DNA of 24,739 nt. Origin: Podochytrium sp. JEL0797. Lineage: Eukaryota; Chytridiomycota; Chytridiomycetes; Chytridiales; Chytriomycetaceae. The DNA lies in NCBI GenBank assembly GCA_027596195.1, contig JADGJG010000301.1:1-24739 (forward strand), written 5' to 3'. Shown here one piece after another: positions 1 to 9,151 of the stretch. Numbering within the stretch: position 1 is the stretch's first letter; each line of letters starts with the position of its first letter. A program made the position numbers and the translations under genes. Below the pieces are notes generated by a model, which saw nothing but the letters and a program-made list of their open reading frames with translations, made no database searches and was not told the DNA's origin.

Positions 1-405
1 GTCCACGACAACTGGTACACAGACGACTGAGACCACTGCGACAACCACCACCATCACCCCATCAAGCGCGTCTTCTACCACGTCCACGACAACTGGTACA
101 CAGACGACTGAGACCACTGCGACAACCACCACCATCACCCCATCAAGCGCGTCTTCTACCACGTCCACGACAACTGGTACACAGACGACTGAGACCACTG
201 CGACAACCACCACCATCACCCCATCAAGCGCGTCTTCTACCACGTCCACGACAACTGGTACGCAGACGACTGAGACCACTGCGACAACCACCACCATAAC
301 CCCACAAAGCGCGTCTACTGCCACGTCCACGGCCACTACAACTGCTCCAGCTGAAACCACTTCAACAACCACTACCATCACCCTAACAGGAGCGTCTACT
401 ACGAC
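1..405 (+). repeat. 81-bp in-frame tandem repeat, five copies
   Basis: Units start at 1, 82, 163, 244 and 325. The first three look identical, the fourth differs by a few bases and the fifth is clearly diverged. Each encodes 27 residues beginning STTTGTQTTETTATTTT, so expansion or contraction never breaks the frame. The array runs off the left edge, so the true copy number is unknown. Confidence 0.95.
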
Positions 406-1724
406 GTCCACGGCAAGTCTTACGACGGCAAAAACATTCACCACGATTGTAGTAAGTGATCAAAAGCAAATTTCCTTCTGCAAACTAAAACTTTCTTCCT
501 GATAACCAGTTGACAACACCGACGGCCTCCTCAACGTCCACGACAGCTGATACGCAGATTACCGAGGCCACTGCAACGTTAGATGACGCGTCGGCCACCA
601 CCATTGCTACGTCAGTCGCACAGTCCACGGTTGCTTCAAGCTCAGCTGCAGCTCCAGGAACCGCTGAATCTACGTCAGCTACCGCTTCCAATTTAGTCAG
701 TGTAGCGACAAGTGCTGGGGCCGATGCCTTCACGTCTGGTGCACCGTCAAACGCAGTTGTTGTCGCTCCAAGCGCCACGGTCGCCACGTCCATTGAGCGC
801 ATCAGTGCTTCTTCCACTTCAGCTAGAAGTCTCAGTAGTGTTACGTCTGTTATCTCTGCTGTGTCGCAAGTTTCTTCAAGTGCTTCCACTTCTCCACTAG
901 CACCCAACCCACCTCCCGTGCCTTCTTCGCTCAGCAACGCTGCTTTGGCTGGCCCCCTATCGAGCGCACTACTTGCAACTCCAAAAAACTTGACTCAAGT
1001 CCCAACGGAAATTGCCAGCCTTATCCCCACTAACCTGGCTGTTCCAGCTTCAACCTTGTCCGCATCATTTGCTTCCCAAGCAGTCAGTGTTTCAACTAAT
1101 GGGATCACGTCGTTCATGGGGATTACGCTGCCGCTTTCCATTTTTCAAGAACGGTTCATTGCTGTAGTGGTTTCCACCTCATCCTTCACTGTAAGTCATT
1201 TGCACCCAAAACACCTGCTTCCTCCAACTAACATAAAAGCGGGTTGGGCGCAGTTTTCAAACCCCATATATACCACAGCATATAGTGGCTCTACAAACTC
1301 CCACCTCGTCGCCGTTGTGACCGACCAAAGCGTCGCGTTCAAGTTCACAGCCCCCGCCTCCCTGCAGCCGTGGTACCATTTTGACTTGAGTACTCCAGGC
1401 CAACTTGTGGTTTCAGTCTTCAACGGTACCACAGTGGAATTATCGATTGCCGTGGCCGTGTCTTCTGTGCCGTCTCTTCAGAAAAAGGATTCCATTCGCA
1501 AAAACAAGAGAGCCACCAGCAGTGTCGCATTCAATGTTCTTCAAGGGTTCGCTGATCTGCAAAACTCGGCTAAATCCACCACAACCGCCGCACCAACTCG
1601 TTTTTCTCCGCCTGTTTCAGTCGGTAATGAATTTAAGAGTGAGGCTGCAGCTCGCATTGGCGGATCATTCGATAGATTTGGGGTCTTGTTTGCTGTTCCT
1701 TTCCTCGTTGCTTTGATGTTGTGA
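1..1724 (+). CDS. Ser/Thr-rich GPI-type surface protein, 5' partial (paralogue A)
   Basis: The gene is cut by the left edge and the frame starts at base 2. Proposed exons are 2-451, 510-1190 and 1254-1724, giving 533 residues; both introns are phase 0 (58 and 63 bp). Exon one is almost entirely Thr/Ser repeat, five copies of a 27-residue unit. Exon two is a Ala/Ser/Thr/Val-rich stalk followed by a more ordered region. Exon three carries a domain rich in alternating hydrophobic residues (around LQPWYHFDLST), a basic IRKNKR site, the family motif VAFNVLQGFAD and a hydrophobic C-terminus (FGVLFAVPFLVALML) typical of a GPI-attachment signal. The signal peptide would lie upstream of the window. 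The paralogue at 6014-8512 has the same last intron at the same place, which supports the model. A cell-wall or adhesive role is inferred from composition; no named domain was recognised. Confidence 0.75.
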
Positions 1725-2350
1725 GGACCTGGAAAACGGACCGGTACCAGGGAGCACCACCGTTTATGCCCGACATTCGTTATTCCTTTTCCTCCCTTTT
1801 CAATAAATTGTTGTAGAGTTCAAAAAAAGGCATGATGGACACCTTGCCATCTACCTTAGTTTAGTTCCATCTACCTTAGTTCCAAAAGTGGGAGCCAGTG
1901 GAAGCTGGAGGTGGGATGGACAAAAAAACGCGTCGATACTCAATTCCCCGACTTCCTCTTTCATTTCTACCCTTACCCAAAAATAGATAGATTAACAGAT
2001 TTCAAACCCTTCATCTAACTTCTCAAAAAAGTCGTCCAAGTAGCACAAGAAGAAGAAAACTCGGAAGCTGTGACCTGCGGCTGAACAGCATTTTGGGGGG
2101 AAATATCAGATGAGAACGCGACGAGCATGTCTCCTTTGGAGTCGACCGAATGGAGCGAGCACTTTTATTCGGTTGCTCCACTGTTACATCAGGGGTCCAT
2201 ACTGTTACCCCTAGAGCTGCAAAAGACTAGACTTGTAAATCTGTGAGTCACGTTTTTCTCAACTGACAATTTCTTGTACTTAAGATTCTCCATTCTTTTA
2301 GCCTCCCCCCTTTTTTTCACCTACCACATCCAAGAACCAAAAAGACGGAA
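1725..2350. other. Intergenic: 3' end of paralogue A and promoter of paralogue B
   Basis: AATAAA at 1802-1807 is a likely polyadenylation signal for the upstream gene. A 14-bp direct repeat (ccatctaccttagt) occurs at 1847-1860 and 1867-1880. A 39-codon open frame starts at 2127 (see findings). A pyrimidine-rich stretch precedes the ATG at 2351, consistent with a fungal core promoter and leader. No further gene was recognised. Confidence 0.5.
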
Positions 2351-3007
2351 ATGCGCTTCTCCCACTTGCTCGTGATCGCGTCCCTGGCGATCTGCCGCGT
2401 TCAAGGGGAATCGGACGCCACGACAACTGGTCCGGTTGAAACCACTGAATTGGAAACCGCAACCACCCCATCAAGCGCGTCTGTTACAGCATCGGAATCA
2501 AATATTCTATCAGCGACTGAAACGGCCACGGCCACACTCGTAGTAAGTCGACAAACGCGTATTCTCACTCAACCCAAAAAGCTAACACCTCAGCTTTACC
2601 AGGTGACAACAGCGACGACCGACGAAGCGTCCATGACAACTGATGACGTGTCTCTAGTTTCCACCGTCTCCCACTCTGCTGGTGTCGAGACAAGTGCGGC
2701 TGAATCGACCTCAGTCGATGTTGCGTCAGACACCGAGATTGCCACGTCTGCTGCACAGTCCACCGCTGCTTCACCTTCACCTGTTGCTTCAGAAACCGAT
2801 GCATCTACCGCAGCTGTCGCGTTCAATGTTCTTCAAGGGTTCGCGGATGTGCATCCTACTGCAGTTACATCCACCACGGATGTTGCTCCGGATCGGTTTG
2901 CTCCCGCTGCTGTTGATGGTGGAATCAAGAGTGCGGCTGCGGATCGCATTGGTGGATCGTTTGGTGTCTTGTTTGCCGTTCCTTTCCTTGTTGCTTTGAT
3001 GTTGTGA
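2351..3007 (+). CDS. Short Ser/Thr-rich GPI-type surface protein (paralogue B)
   Basis: Proposed exons are 2351-2542 and 2603-3007 (198 residues). The 60-bp intron is in frame, has no stop, starts GTAAGT and ends TTTACCAG with a GCTAAC branch-like site; unspliced, the frame would give 218 residues. Residues 1-19 (MRFSHLLVIASLAICRVQG) form a signal peptide nearly identical to that of the gene at 6014. A Thr-rich module, a Ser/Ala-rich stalk, the family motif VAFNVLQGFADV and a hydrophobic GPI-type tail (FGVLFAVPFLVALML) follow. Unlike its two paralogues it lacks the central ordered domain and the IRKNKR site: the stalk joins straight to the C-terminal block. Its first exon fuses signal peptide and a Thr module that are separate exons in the long paralogue. 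It is secreted and membrane-anchored by inference; its function is unknown. Confidence 0.75.
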   Translation: MRFSHLLVIASLAICRVQGESDATTTGPVETTELETATTPSSASVTASESNILSATETATATLVVSRQTRILTQPKKLTPQLYQVTTATTDEASMTTDDVSLVSTVSHSAGVETSAAESTSVDVASDTEIATSAAQSTAASPSPVASETDASTAAVAFNVLQGFADVHPTAVTSTTDVAPDRFAPAAVDGGIKSAAADRIGGSFGVLFAVPFLVALML

Positions 3008-3305
3008 GGATTTGGATCGACCCGAATTCTTTTCTTCCTTTTTTATTCATTTTCGCCGTTAGACCTTTTTTAGAAGTGCTTGAAAAAAATCAGTGATGCT
3101 CAATTTCAAGTCCCATTTATTAAAGTTTTTAGGCAAATTTCGTAGAATGCGTAGAAAATAATGTTATCTGCGAATGCATTTTTCTCCTTTCCTCATCGCG
3201 GACGATATCTTGCTGTTAGCTTGTTTTGGTTCAGTGCTGTGTGATGCGGCCGGGAGGGAAAAGGAATTTGATCGATTTACAAATCTGACAATTTTATCAA
3301 GAAAA
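3008..3305. other. Intergenic stretch downstream of paralogue B
   Basis: This is AT-rich sequence with T-runs just after the stop of the upstream gene. I see no convincing gene. A 72-codon open frame at 3174-3392 begins with a hydrophobic stretch but has no supporting homology or splice structure. Confidence 0.4.
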
Positions 3306-5210
3306 TGCAGCAGTCGTCCAGTGAAGGGAGTAGAGTGGAAGATGGTGGAGGGTCACATATTCCGATCCGCTTCGTTCCATCTTTCAACCTGACGATTTTG
3401 AGAAAAAATTTTCTCGTGTCGCGAGATCCCCCACACAGTTTACCCCCTTGTGCGCTTCTGCTGCTCCCCTGCCGTTAATCAGCGCGTTCTGGCTGCACTG
3501 AAGTGCCCAAGCTCTGGCTCCTTGCATTTGGATCGATCGGAACCACCAATGCAATTTGGAAAAGAGATTTCCCGACCGTTGGACGTTGCAAGGGATACAT
3601 TTCGCGTTGGATTTGTTGAGAGGGACACAATTCTCTCTTGTGACGACGATTTGGTTCGTCTCTCTTCAAAATCTGTTGAGGATTATGAGTTTGCTCAAAC
3701 GAACAATCCTGTCAAAGGGTATGTGTGTTTGTTTGGTGGTGGTGGTGGTGGGGGGAGGGGGGGGGGGGGAAGGGAGAGCCTGACTGTCCTTTTTTCATTT
3801 CCTATTTTAGCCAAGGTGTTTAGCAAGATGGAGCTGCATCTGCTGTCACTGGAATTGTGGTCTCTCAACAAGACCCCCAAAGTATGAGATTTTTTTACGA
3901 AGAGCCCTGCTAATATGTGCTTTGAAGCTCAATCATCTGTGTTTATACAAAGTTTCAAAGCGATTGGGGCAGTGGGTCTCTCGTGGCGCTTGCTCGACAA
4001 ACCAGTCGCAAACTCATTTCATTTTTTATGTCGAAATTTTTGGGGGAGGGGCCATGCTGTGGACCTCTACACGTTTGAGCGGTCTTGCAGATTCCAAGTG
4101 GAGCTCAAAAGATTGCGATCCAGTATTGGTGGACCATTGCCACCTTGTGTCCGCATCATCGCTGCTCTATTTTCAGTGTAAGTCGACCCTAATCACAAAA
4201 GTATTGTCTTATTTTGTGTGACAGGTCAAAGGAGGAGTTGATCTCACTTCTCGATTGCTGGCGGATATTGCTCCCGGGAACCGCAAGCTTACCGCTGCTC
4301 GAGTCATCTGCCGCCGCATTTAGTTTATGGTGGGCCAATGCTTTTCTGCCTTTTCAAGCATACCGTTTGATTCATTCCGAGCAGTTTCTCCTCTCCAGCC
4401 GTTGCTAGTCTTATGCGCAATTTCAGCGTCACCACACGGATCAAGCGGGTTCGTTCAAGGACTTTTTGATCGGATGCATTCAAGGTGGAATTGTCCCCGC
4501 TGCTGGCCCAACTCCTGTTGTCACTTCTTCCCACACTGTCCTCACGCGAGAGAACTTTATGAAGGACGCCGATACTGTCTCAAGCCGTGCCTCTGGCCGC
4601 CATCTCCCAGCGATGCATAGCACCAACCAATTTCGCTAGATCATTTGTTGCGATTATCGGCACCCTTCGGAGCACACCCGCCGCGGCTTCCGAGGCAGCT
4701 TCTACTGCTCTCAATGCAACGTTACTCTCTGTAGAGAGACCAAGAGATGGGATGGAATCAACAGTAGAAAGGTCTCATGCTGGGATGTTTTTCACTCCGC
4801 CACGCCTCTTGGGGAGCTTGTCGGGTGCACCAGTACCGCGTTTTCACGAATCATTCATGTTACCACCCGTTCTCCAGCTTCCAGCACTCCTCAACAAGCG
4901 GCTCTAGGCGCATCATCCGAGATGGGTGCTGCGCATCAAGTTTTGACTCAAGTATTATGGACCAAACCCAACATCTTCGAGCGCGTTTTTGCGAATCATT
5001 TCCTCCCGTTCCCCAACTTCCAACACCCGGTCTACAGCTTCAAACACTCGTCAACAAGGAGCTCAAGGCTCATCATCCCAGATGGATCCCGCACGTCAAG
5101 TTTTGGCTCCACTCCACCAAAATGGGCCAAACCTGAGATCTTCGAACGCGAGGAAGAGAGGCAGTGGGTCAATGGAGTCGGAGGCTGCAAAGAAGAGAAT
5201 GAAGAAGTAA
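3306..5210 (+). other. Unresolved gene-like region (intron-rich gene or decayed gene)
   Basis: Several stretches read like exons but do not join into one frame. They are: an ATG at 3306 (MQQSSSEGSRVEDGGG); about 3480-3719 (around RVLAALKCPSSGS and VARDTFRVGFVERD) ending at a GTATGT donor; about 3830-3881; about 3960-4180 (around HAVDLYTFERSCRF) ending at GTAAGT at 4181; 4229-4408 (around SKEELISLLDCWRILLPG); about 4420-4640 (around KDFLIGCIQGGIVPAAG); and a basic C-terminal stretch ending ESEAAKKRMKK at 5210, which resembles a nuclear localisation signal. Some junctions obey phase (4181 to 4229 does); others meet stops. It may be a real gene with misjudged introns, a sequence with indels at its G-runs, or a pseudogene. 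No family was recognised. Confidence 0.3.
4837..5150 (+). repeat. Diverged tandem duplication of about 150 bp
   Basis: Two units, about 4837-4983 and 4982-5150, share blocks such as cacgaatcatt/gcgaatcatt, cctcaacaag/cgtcaacaag, gcatcaagttttg/acgtcaagttttg and atcttcga. The second carries about 20 extra bases near its start. The units are not in the same frame relative to each other in the simplest reading, which adds to the doubt about the surrounding gene model. Confidence 0.7.
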
Positions 5211-6013
5211 TTTAAGGGTAAATTTGAGTCGGCGGGGGGGGGGGGGGGGGGGGGGGGTTGGAATTTTTTTGGAGTTTGTTTTAAGTCATTTTATGTTCGT
5301 GAATTGATTGAAGTCATGGAGAGGTGCTGAAAATTGTTGGATTTCATCGAGCTGACTTGATAGTGAACTTTGACTGCATATTCGCTGGATTTTGTTCTTT
5401 GTCCCAACGGCCGGGGCTGAAAATGGGTCGAAAATTTTATATATTGAGCTCTCTCGCTTGCAAATGATGTAAATTAGTTTATACTTATGCCCTGCAAAAG
5501 AATTGGCCAATTTCGTTGCGGTTTTGGTGCGTAAATAGGCCGTGCAAAGTGACTGTGCACACCCACACTCAGCTTCGGACCCGAGCAAGTTCAAAATGAT
5601 ACCCCCTATTTTTTAGTATTTTCTATTCGAATTCTCCAAACCAATCCAAAACAACCGGAAGATTAATAACATATTAATTATTTAGATTTTTCGAAGTCAG
5701 TTTGGATGAGTAAAAGGAAAAAGTCGTGCACAATCAGAGGGTTAAACTGCTGGACCTTTCGACTATTCCAACCATGCCCGAATGAAAATTAGAATTTTCG
5801 ATGGGTACAAGGGTTTTTTTCTAAAGTTGAGAAAAAACGTTGTTTATGTTAATGCACGATTCGAAATGCGCTGTTTAAATTGGCGATTCTTGGGGAATGT
5901 ATTATCGCGTATTTGGCCTCACTCCGTCTCATCATCTTACTGACAATTCGACCTAAATTTTTTTCACCTGTCGCGGATCCCACAAACAAAAAAAAACAAC
6001 CAAGAAGATCGAA
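5211..6013. other. Intergenic: upstream region of the long surface-protein gene
   Basis: This is about 800 bp without a supportable gene. It starts with a 23-base G-run, followed by AT-rich sequence. A 102-codon minus-strand open frame (5286-5594) has no recognisable features. The last 100 bases are pyrimidine-rich then A-rich before the ATG at 6014, consistent with a promoter and leader. Confidence 0.5.
5235..5257. repeat. Poly-G run of 23
   Basis: The run is uninterrupted G on the plus strand in a non-coding stretch. It is the longest of several G or C homopolymers in the window (also 3757-3769, 16314-16326, 20461-20469 and the last eight bases). Its exact length is likely unreliable in an assembly. 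Confidence 0.95.
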
Positions 6014-8512
6014 ATGCGCTTCTCCCGCTTAATCGTGATCGCGTCCTTCTTGATCAGCCGCGTCCAGGGCGATTCTGAAACGACCACTTCCACATCCTCC
6101 ACGACAACCACCACGAGTTCGATTGCGTCAACGACCTCGACCACAGTGAGTCGTCATGAGATCCTGCTCATTCATCGAAAAAACTAATCCTGATTACTAG
6201 ACGACGCCGACGATCTCCACGACGACGGCGACAACAGGTCTAGCGGAAACCACTACAACAAGCACCAGCACCCTGTCAAGCGCGTCCACTACAACGTCCA
6301 CCACATATGAATTGTCAACGATTGAAACAACCACGACCACAACCGCGGTAAGTCGCCAAACATCTTCTTCTCATTCAACCAAACTACTAAAACCTGATTA
6401 ATACCAGGTGACAACAGCGACGACTGAAGCAGCGTCCACGGCAACTGGTCCAGTTGAATCCACTGAGATGGCCACCACCGCCTCATTTAATGCGTCTGAG
6501 ACAATGTTGGCATCAACTGATGCATCAATGACTGCAGCGGTTACTTCCCGACTCGCAGTAAGTTGACAAATATTTTATTCCCACTCAACCAAACGACTAA
6601 AACCTGATTATTACCAGGTGACAACACCAACAACCGAAGCAGCGGCCACGGCAACTGGTCCAGTTGGATCCACTGAAGTGGCCACCACCACCTCATCAAA
6701 CTCGTCTGAGACAATGTTGGCAGCAACTGATGCATCAATGACTGCAGCGGTTACTTCCCCATTCGCAGTAAGTTGACAAACATTTTTTTCTCCCTCAACC
6801 AAGCAACCAAAACCAAATAATACCAGGTGACAACAGCGACGACCGATGCAGTGGTTATGACAACTGGCCCAGTTGAATCCACTGAAATGGCCACCACCAC
6901 CTCTTCAAGCGCGTCCCCTACAGCATCGGAATCAAATGATCTTTCAGTGACTGCAACGGCCACGGCCGCACTCGCGGTAAGTCGACGAACTCTTCTTCTC
7001 TCACAATTTATAAGCTAAACCCTCATTATTACCAGGTGAAAACACCGACGACCGACGAAGCGTCCGTGGCAGCTGATGAGGTTCCTCCAGTTTCCATCGC
7101 CTCCAACTCAGCTGGTGTCGCGACAAGTGCCGCTGTATTCACCTCTGTCGATGGCGAGTCAGCCCCCGCTATCGCCACATCTGCTCCACAGTCCACTGCT
7201 GCTTTGTCTCCAGTTGTTGCGCCAAGAGCCACTGTTTCTTCATCACGTGCCGTCTCCAACTCAGCCGTTGTCGCTACAAGTGCCTCGGCCAGTGTCACCA
7301 CGTCTGTTACACCGGCCAAGGCTGCTTCGTCTTCAATTGCTGCGCCAGGAAACGCCGTATCTTCCTCGGGTGGTGTTTCTCCAGTTTCCACTGTCTCCAA
7401 CTCGGCCGGTGTCTTTACAAGTGCGTCGGCCGGTGTCGCGTCGGCTGCCGGCACCACCGCGTCGGTTGACCGTACCAATGCTGGTTCGTCCTCGGCTGTT
7501 GCTCCAGGAACCGCCATATCCAACTCAGCCAGTGTCGCAACAAAAATCACAGTCTCCATCTCAGTCCGTGTCGCGTCAACTTCACCCGTCGCCACGTCCG
7601 TTGAGCGTACCCATGCTGCTTCAACTTCAGCCAGAAGTCTCATCAGTGTTGCATCTGTTCGCTCCACTGTGCATCAAGTTTCTTCAAGCGCTACTACCAC
7701 GGCTCAACCAGCACCCAGCCCACCCCCCGTCCCTGCTGCGCTCAGCAGCGCTGCACTGGTCGGTCCCCAATCAATCGCCCTGCCCGCAACGTCAGAGAAT
7801 TTCACTCAAGTCCCAACAGAAGTAGCGAACCTGCTCCCAGCTGACCTGACTGTGCCCGCTGCAGCCTTGTCCGCATCGTTTGCTTCTCAAGCCGTCAGCG
7901 TGTCAACTAATGGGACCGCTTCTTTTACGGGGATTTCTTTGCCGCCGGCTTCCGTTTCTCTGGAACGGTTCATTGCTGTTGTCGTTTCAACGTCCTCCTT
8001 TAACGTAAGTCTGAATTTTCATTAAAAACCCCGCTCAACCCGCTGACAAAGACACTCGGGGGACACAGTTTACGGCCCTCTCCAACACCACAGCCTACAG
8101 CGGCTTTACAACCTCTAACCTCGCCGCCGTCGTGACCAACCATAGTGTCGCGTTCACGTTCACAGCCTCCACCTCCCTGCAGCCGTGGTACCAATTTGAC
8201 TTGAGCACTTCAGGCAAACTCGTCGTTTCCATCTTCAACGAAAACACAGCGTTGGGTTCTATTGACGTGACCGTGTCTTCCATGTCGTCGCTGTTTAGAA
8301 AGGATTTCATTCGCAAAAACAAGAGAACCGTCGGCGTCACGTTCAACGTTCTTCAAGGGTTCGCGGATGTGCAAAACACGGTGACAACCACCACGGGTGC
8401 TGCGACAAATGGGTATGCGCCTGCGGGTGTCGTCAAGGGGTTGAAGAGTGAGGCTGCGGTTCGCGTTGGAGGATCCTTTGGAGTCTTGCTTGCTGTTTGT
8501 TTACTTTTCTGA
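6014..8512 (+). CDS. Long Ser/Thr-rich GPI-type surface protein with duplicated exons (paralogue C)
   Basis: Proposed exons are 6014-6145, 6201-6347, 6408-6557, 6618-6767, 6827-6976, 7036-8004 and 8069-8512, giving 713 residues; all introns are phase 0 and 55-64 bp. Exon one encodes a signal peptide (MRFSRLIVIASFLISRVQG) and a Thr run. Exons three to five are each exactly 50 codons and begin VTTATTEAAS, VTTPTTEAAA and VTTATTDAVV, so they are duplicates. Exon six is a long Ala/Ser/Thr/Val-rich stalk ending in an ordered region (ERFIAVVVSTSSFN). Exon seven completes that domain (LQPWYQFDLSTSGKLVVSIF), then IRKNKR, FNVLQGFADVQN and a hydrophobic tail (FGVLLAVCLLF) that fits a GPI signal. The Pro/Ser/Thr-rich stalk predicts heavy O-glycosylation. 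An adhesin-like or wall role is inferred; no named domain was seen. AATAAA lies at 8614-8619. Confidence 0.8.
6408..7035 (+). repeat. Three tandem exon-plus-intron units of about 210 bp
   Basis: Units are 6408-6617, 6618-6826 and 6827-7035. Each is a 150-bp exon followed by a 59-60 bp intron. The introns are visibly homologous: all start GTAAGT, most keep a ctcaacca block, and most end in a ttattaccag-like acceptor. Because every intron is phase 0, any number of units keeps the frame. Confidence 0.9.
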
Positions 8513-8613
8513 AAATGCGGACGGCGGTTCGCGCACCCTCGAGCAGCCATGCTTGAGCCCGGACATTATTAGACTATTTTAATTTTATTTTTTTCATCAG
8601 TGCCTTTCCTTTC

Positions 8614-8619
8614 AATAAA
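8614..8619 (+). terminator. Polyadenylation signal AATAAA of paralogue C
   Basis: The hexamer lies about 100 bases after the stop codon in a T-rich 3' region. It sits between this gene and the convergent RCF1 gene. Confidence 0.5.
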
Positions 8620-8745
8620 TCTTTTTCATGAAAAAGGAGAAATTGGTGTTCCAGAGTGGGAGGAATGCAAGGAACTTCAATTTTAATCAGAGATTCATTC
8701 CTTAATCGAGTTGAACCCTTTTTTTTCGTTTTCGAAGCAAACACA

Positions 8746-9151
8746 TCACGCATTCCTCGCCTCCAAACGCTCGCGATTCAACCGGTTCCGGTTCTCCGTC
8801 TCCATCACCACAGATGCTGTCGCAAGCGCAATCGCAAGTCCCTGCGAGGCCACGCGCAACCTCTGCGAAGTCTGGAACACTCGCGGGTCTCCACGCAGTC
8901 CTGATCGAACCATTTGGAACATGGAGTACATGCAGAGTCCGACTGCGGGGAGAACGAACGGGTTTTCGCGGTTTCGACGGAAGAACTTTTGCATACAGGT
9001 TGTTTAGAACACGCCAAATGCGCAAATGCTCGCGTACCTTCTCCTTAAAGTTCTCGCGTGGTGCGTAGATGGGGTCGTCTCGTTCGTTGGCATACACTTG
9101 CGGGGGTGGCGGGATGCCTGATGCTGGTGCACTGCCGGTTGGGGTGGTCAT
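8746..9151 (-). CDS. RCF1: Respiratory supercomplex factor 1-like protein (HIG1 domain)
   Basis: Two exons, 9151-9038 and 8985-8746, give 117 residues. The 52-bp phase-0 intron starts GTACGC, has a TTCTAAAC branch-like site and ends GCAAAAG. The N-terminus is Pro-rich and soluble. From about residue 39 the sequence (FFRRNRENPFVLPAVGLCMY) matches the HIG1 family start, in which a basic segment precedes NP and a first membrane helix. A second segment (LRVASQGLAIALATASVVME) matches the second helix with the family's R-x-x-x-Q-G pattern. In yeast Rcf1 sits in the mitochondrial inner membrane and helps assemble and stabilise III-IV respiratory supercomplexes. The length is slightly below yeast Rcf1. 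The start was chosen as the only ATG that opens the spliced frame. It diverges from the golgin gene over about 300 bp. Confidence 0.85.

Noticed and set aside
485..937. Minus-strand open frame of 150 codons opposite paralogue A, with similar long frames opposite the other Ser/Thr-rich exons (for example 7029-7667).
   Set aside because: They are mirror images of low-complexity Thr/Ser/Ala coding sequence, which lacks stops on the reverse strand. The plus-strand frames have signal peptide, conserved introns and GPI tail.
3739..3771. GGT/G-rich tract that reads as a poly-Gly segment in one frame.
   Set aside because: It follows a good GTATGT donor and lies in what looks like an intron, so a Gly-rich protein segment is unlikely.
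5286..5594. Minus-strand frame of 102 codons between the unresolved region and paralogue C.
   Set aside because: No homology, motif or splice support was seen, and the sequence is AT-rich and non-coding in character.
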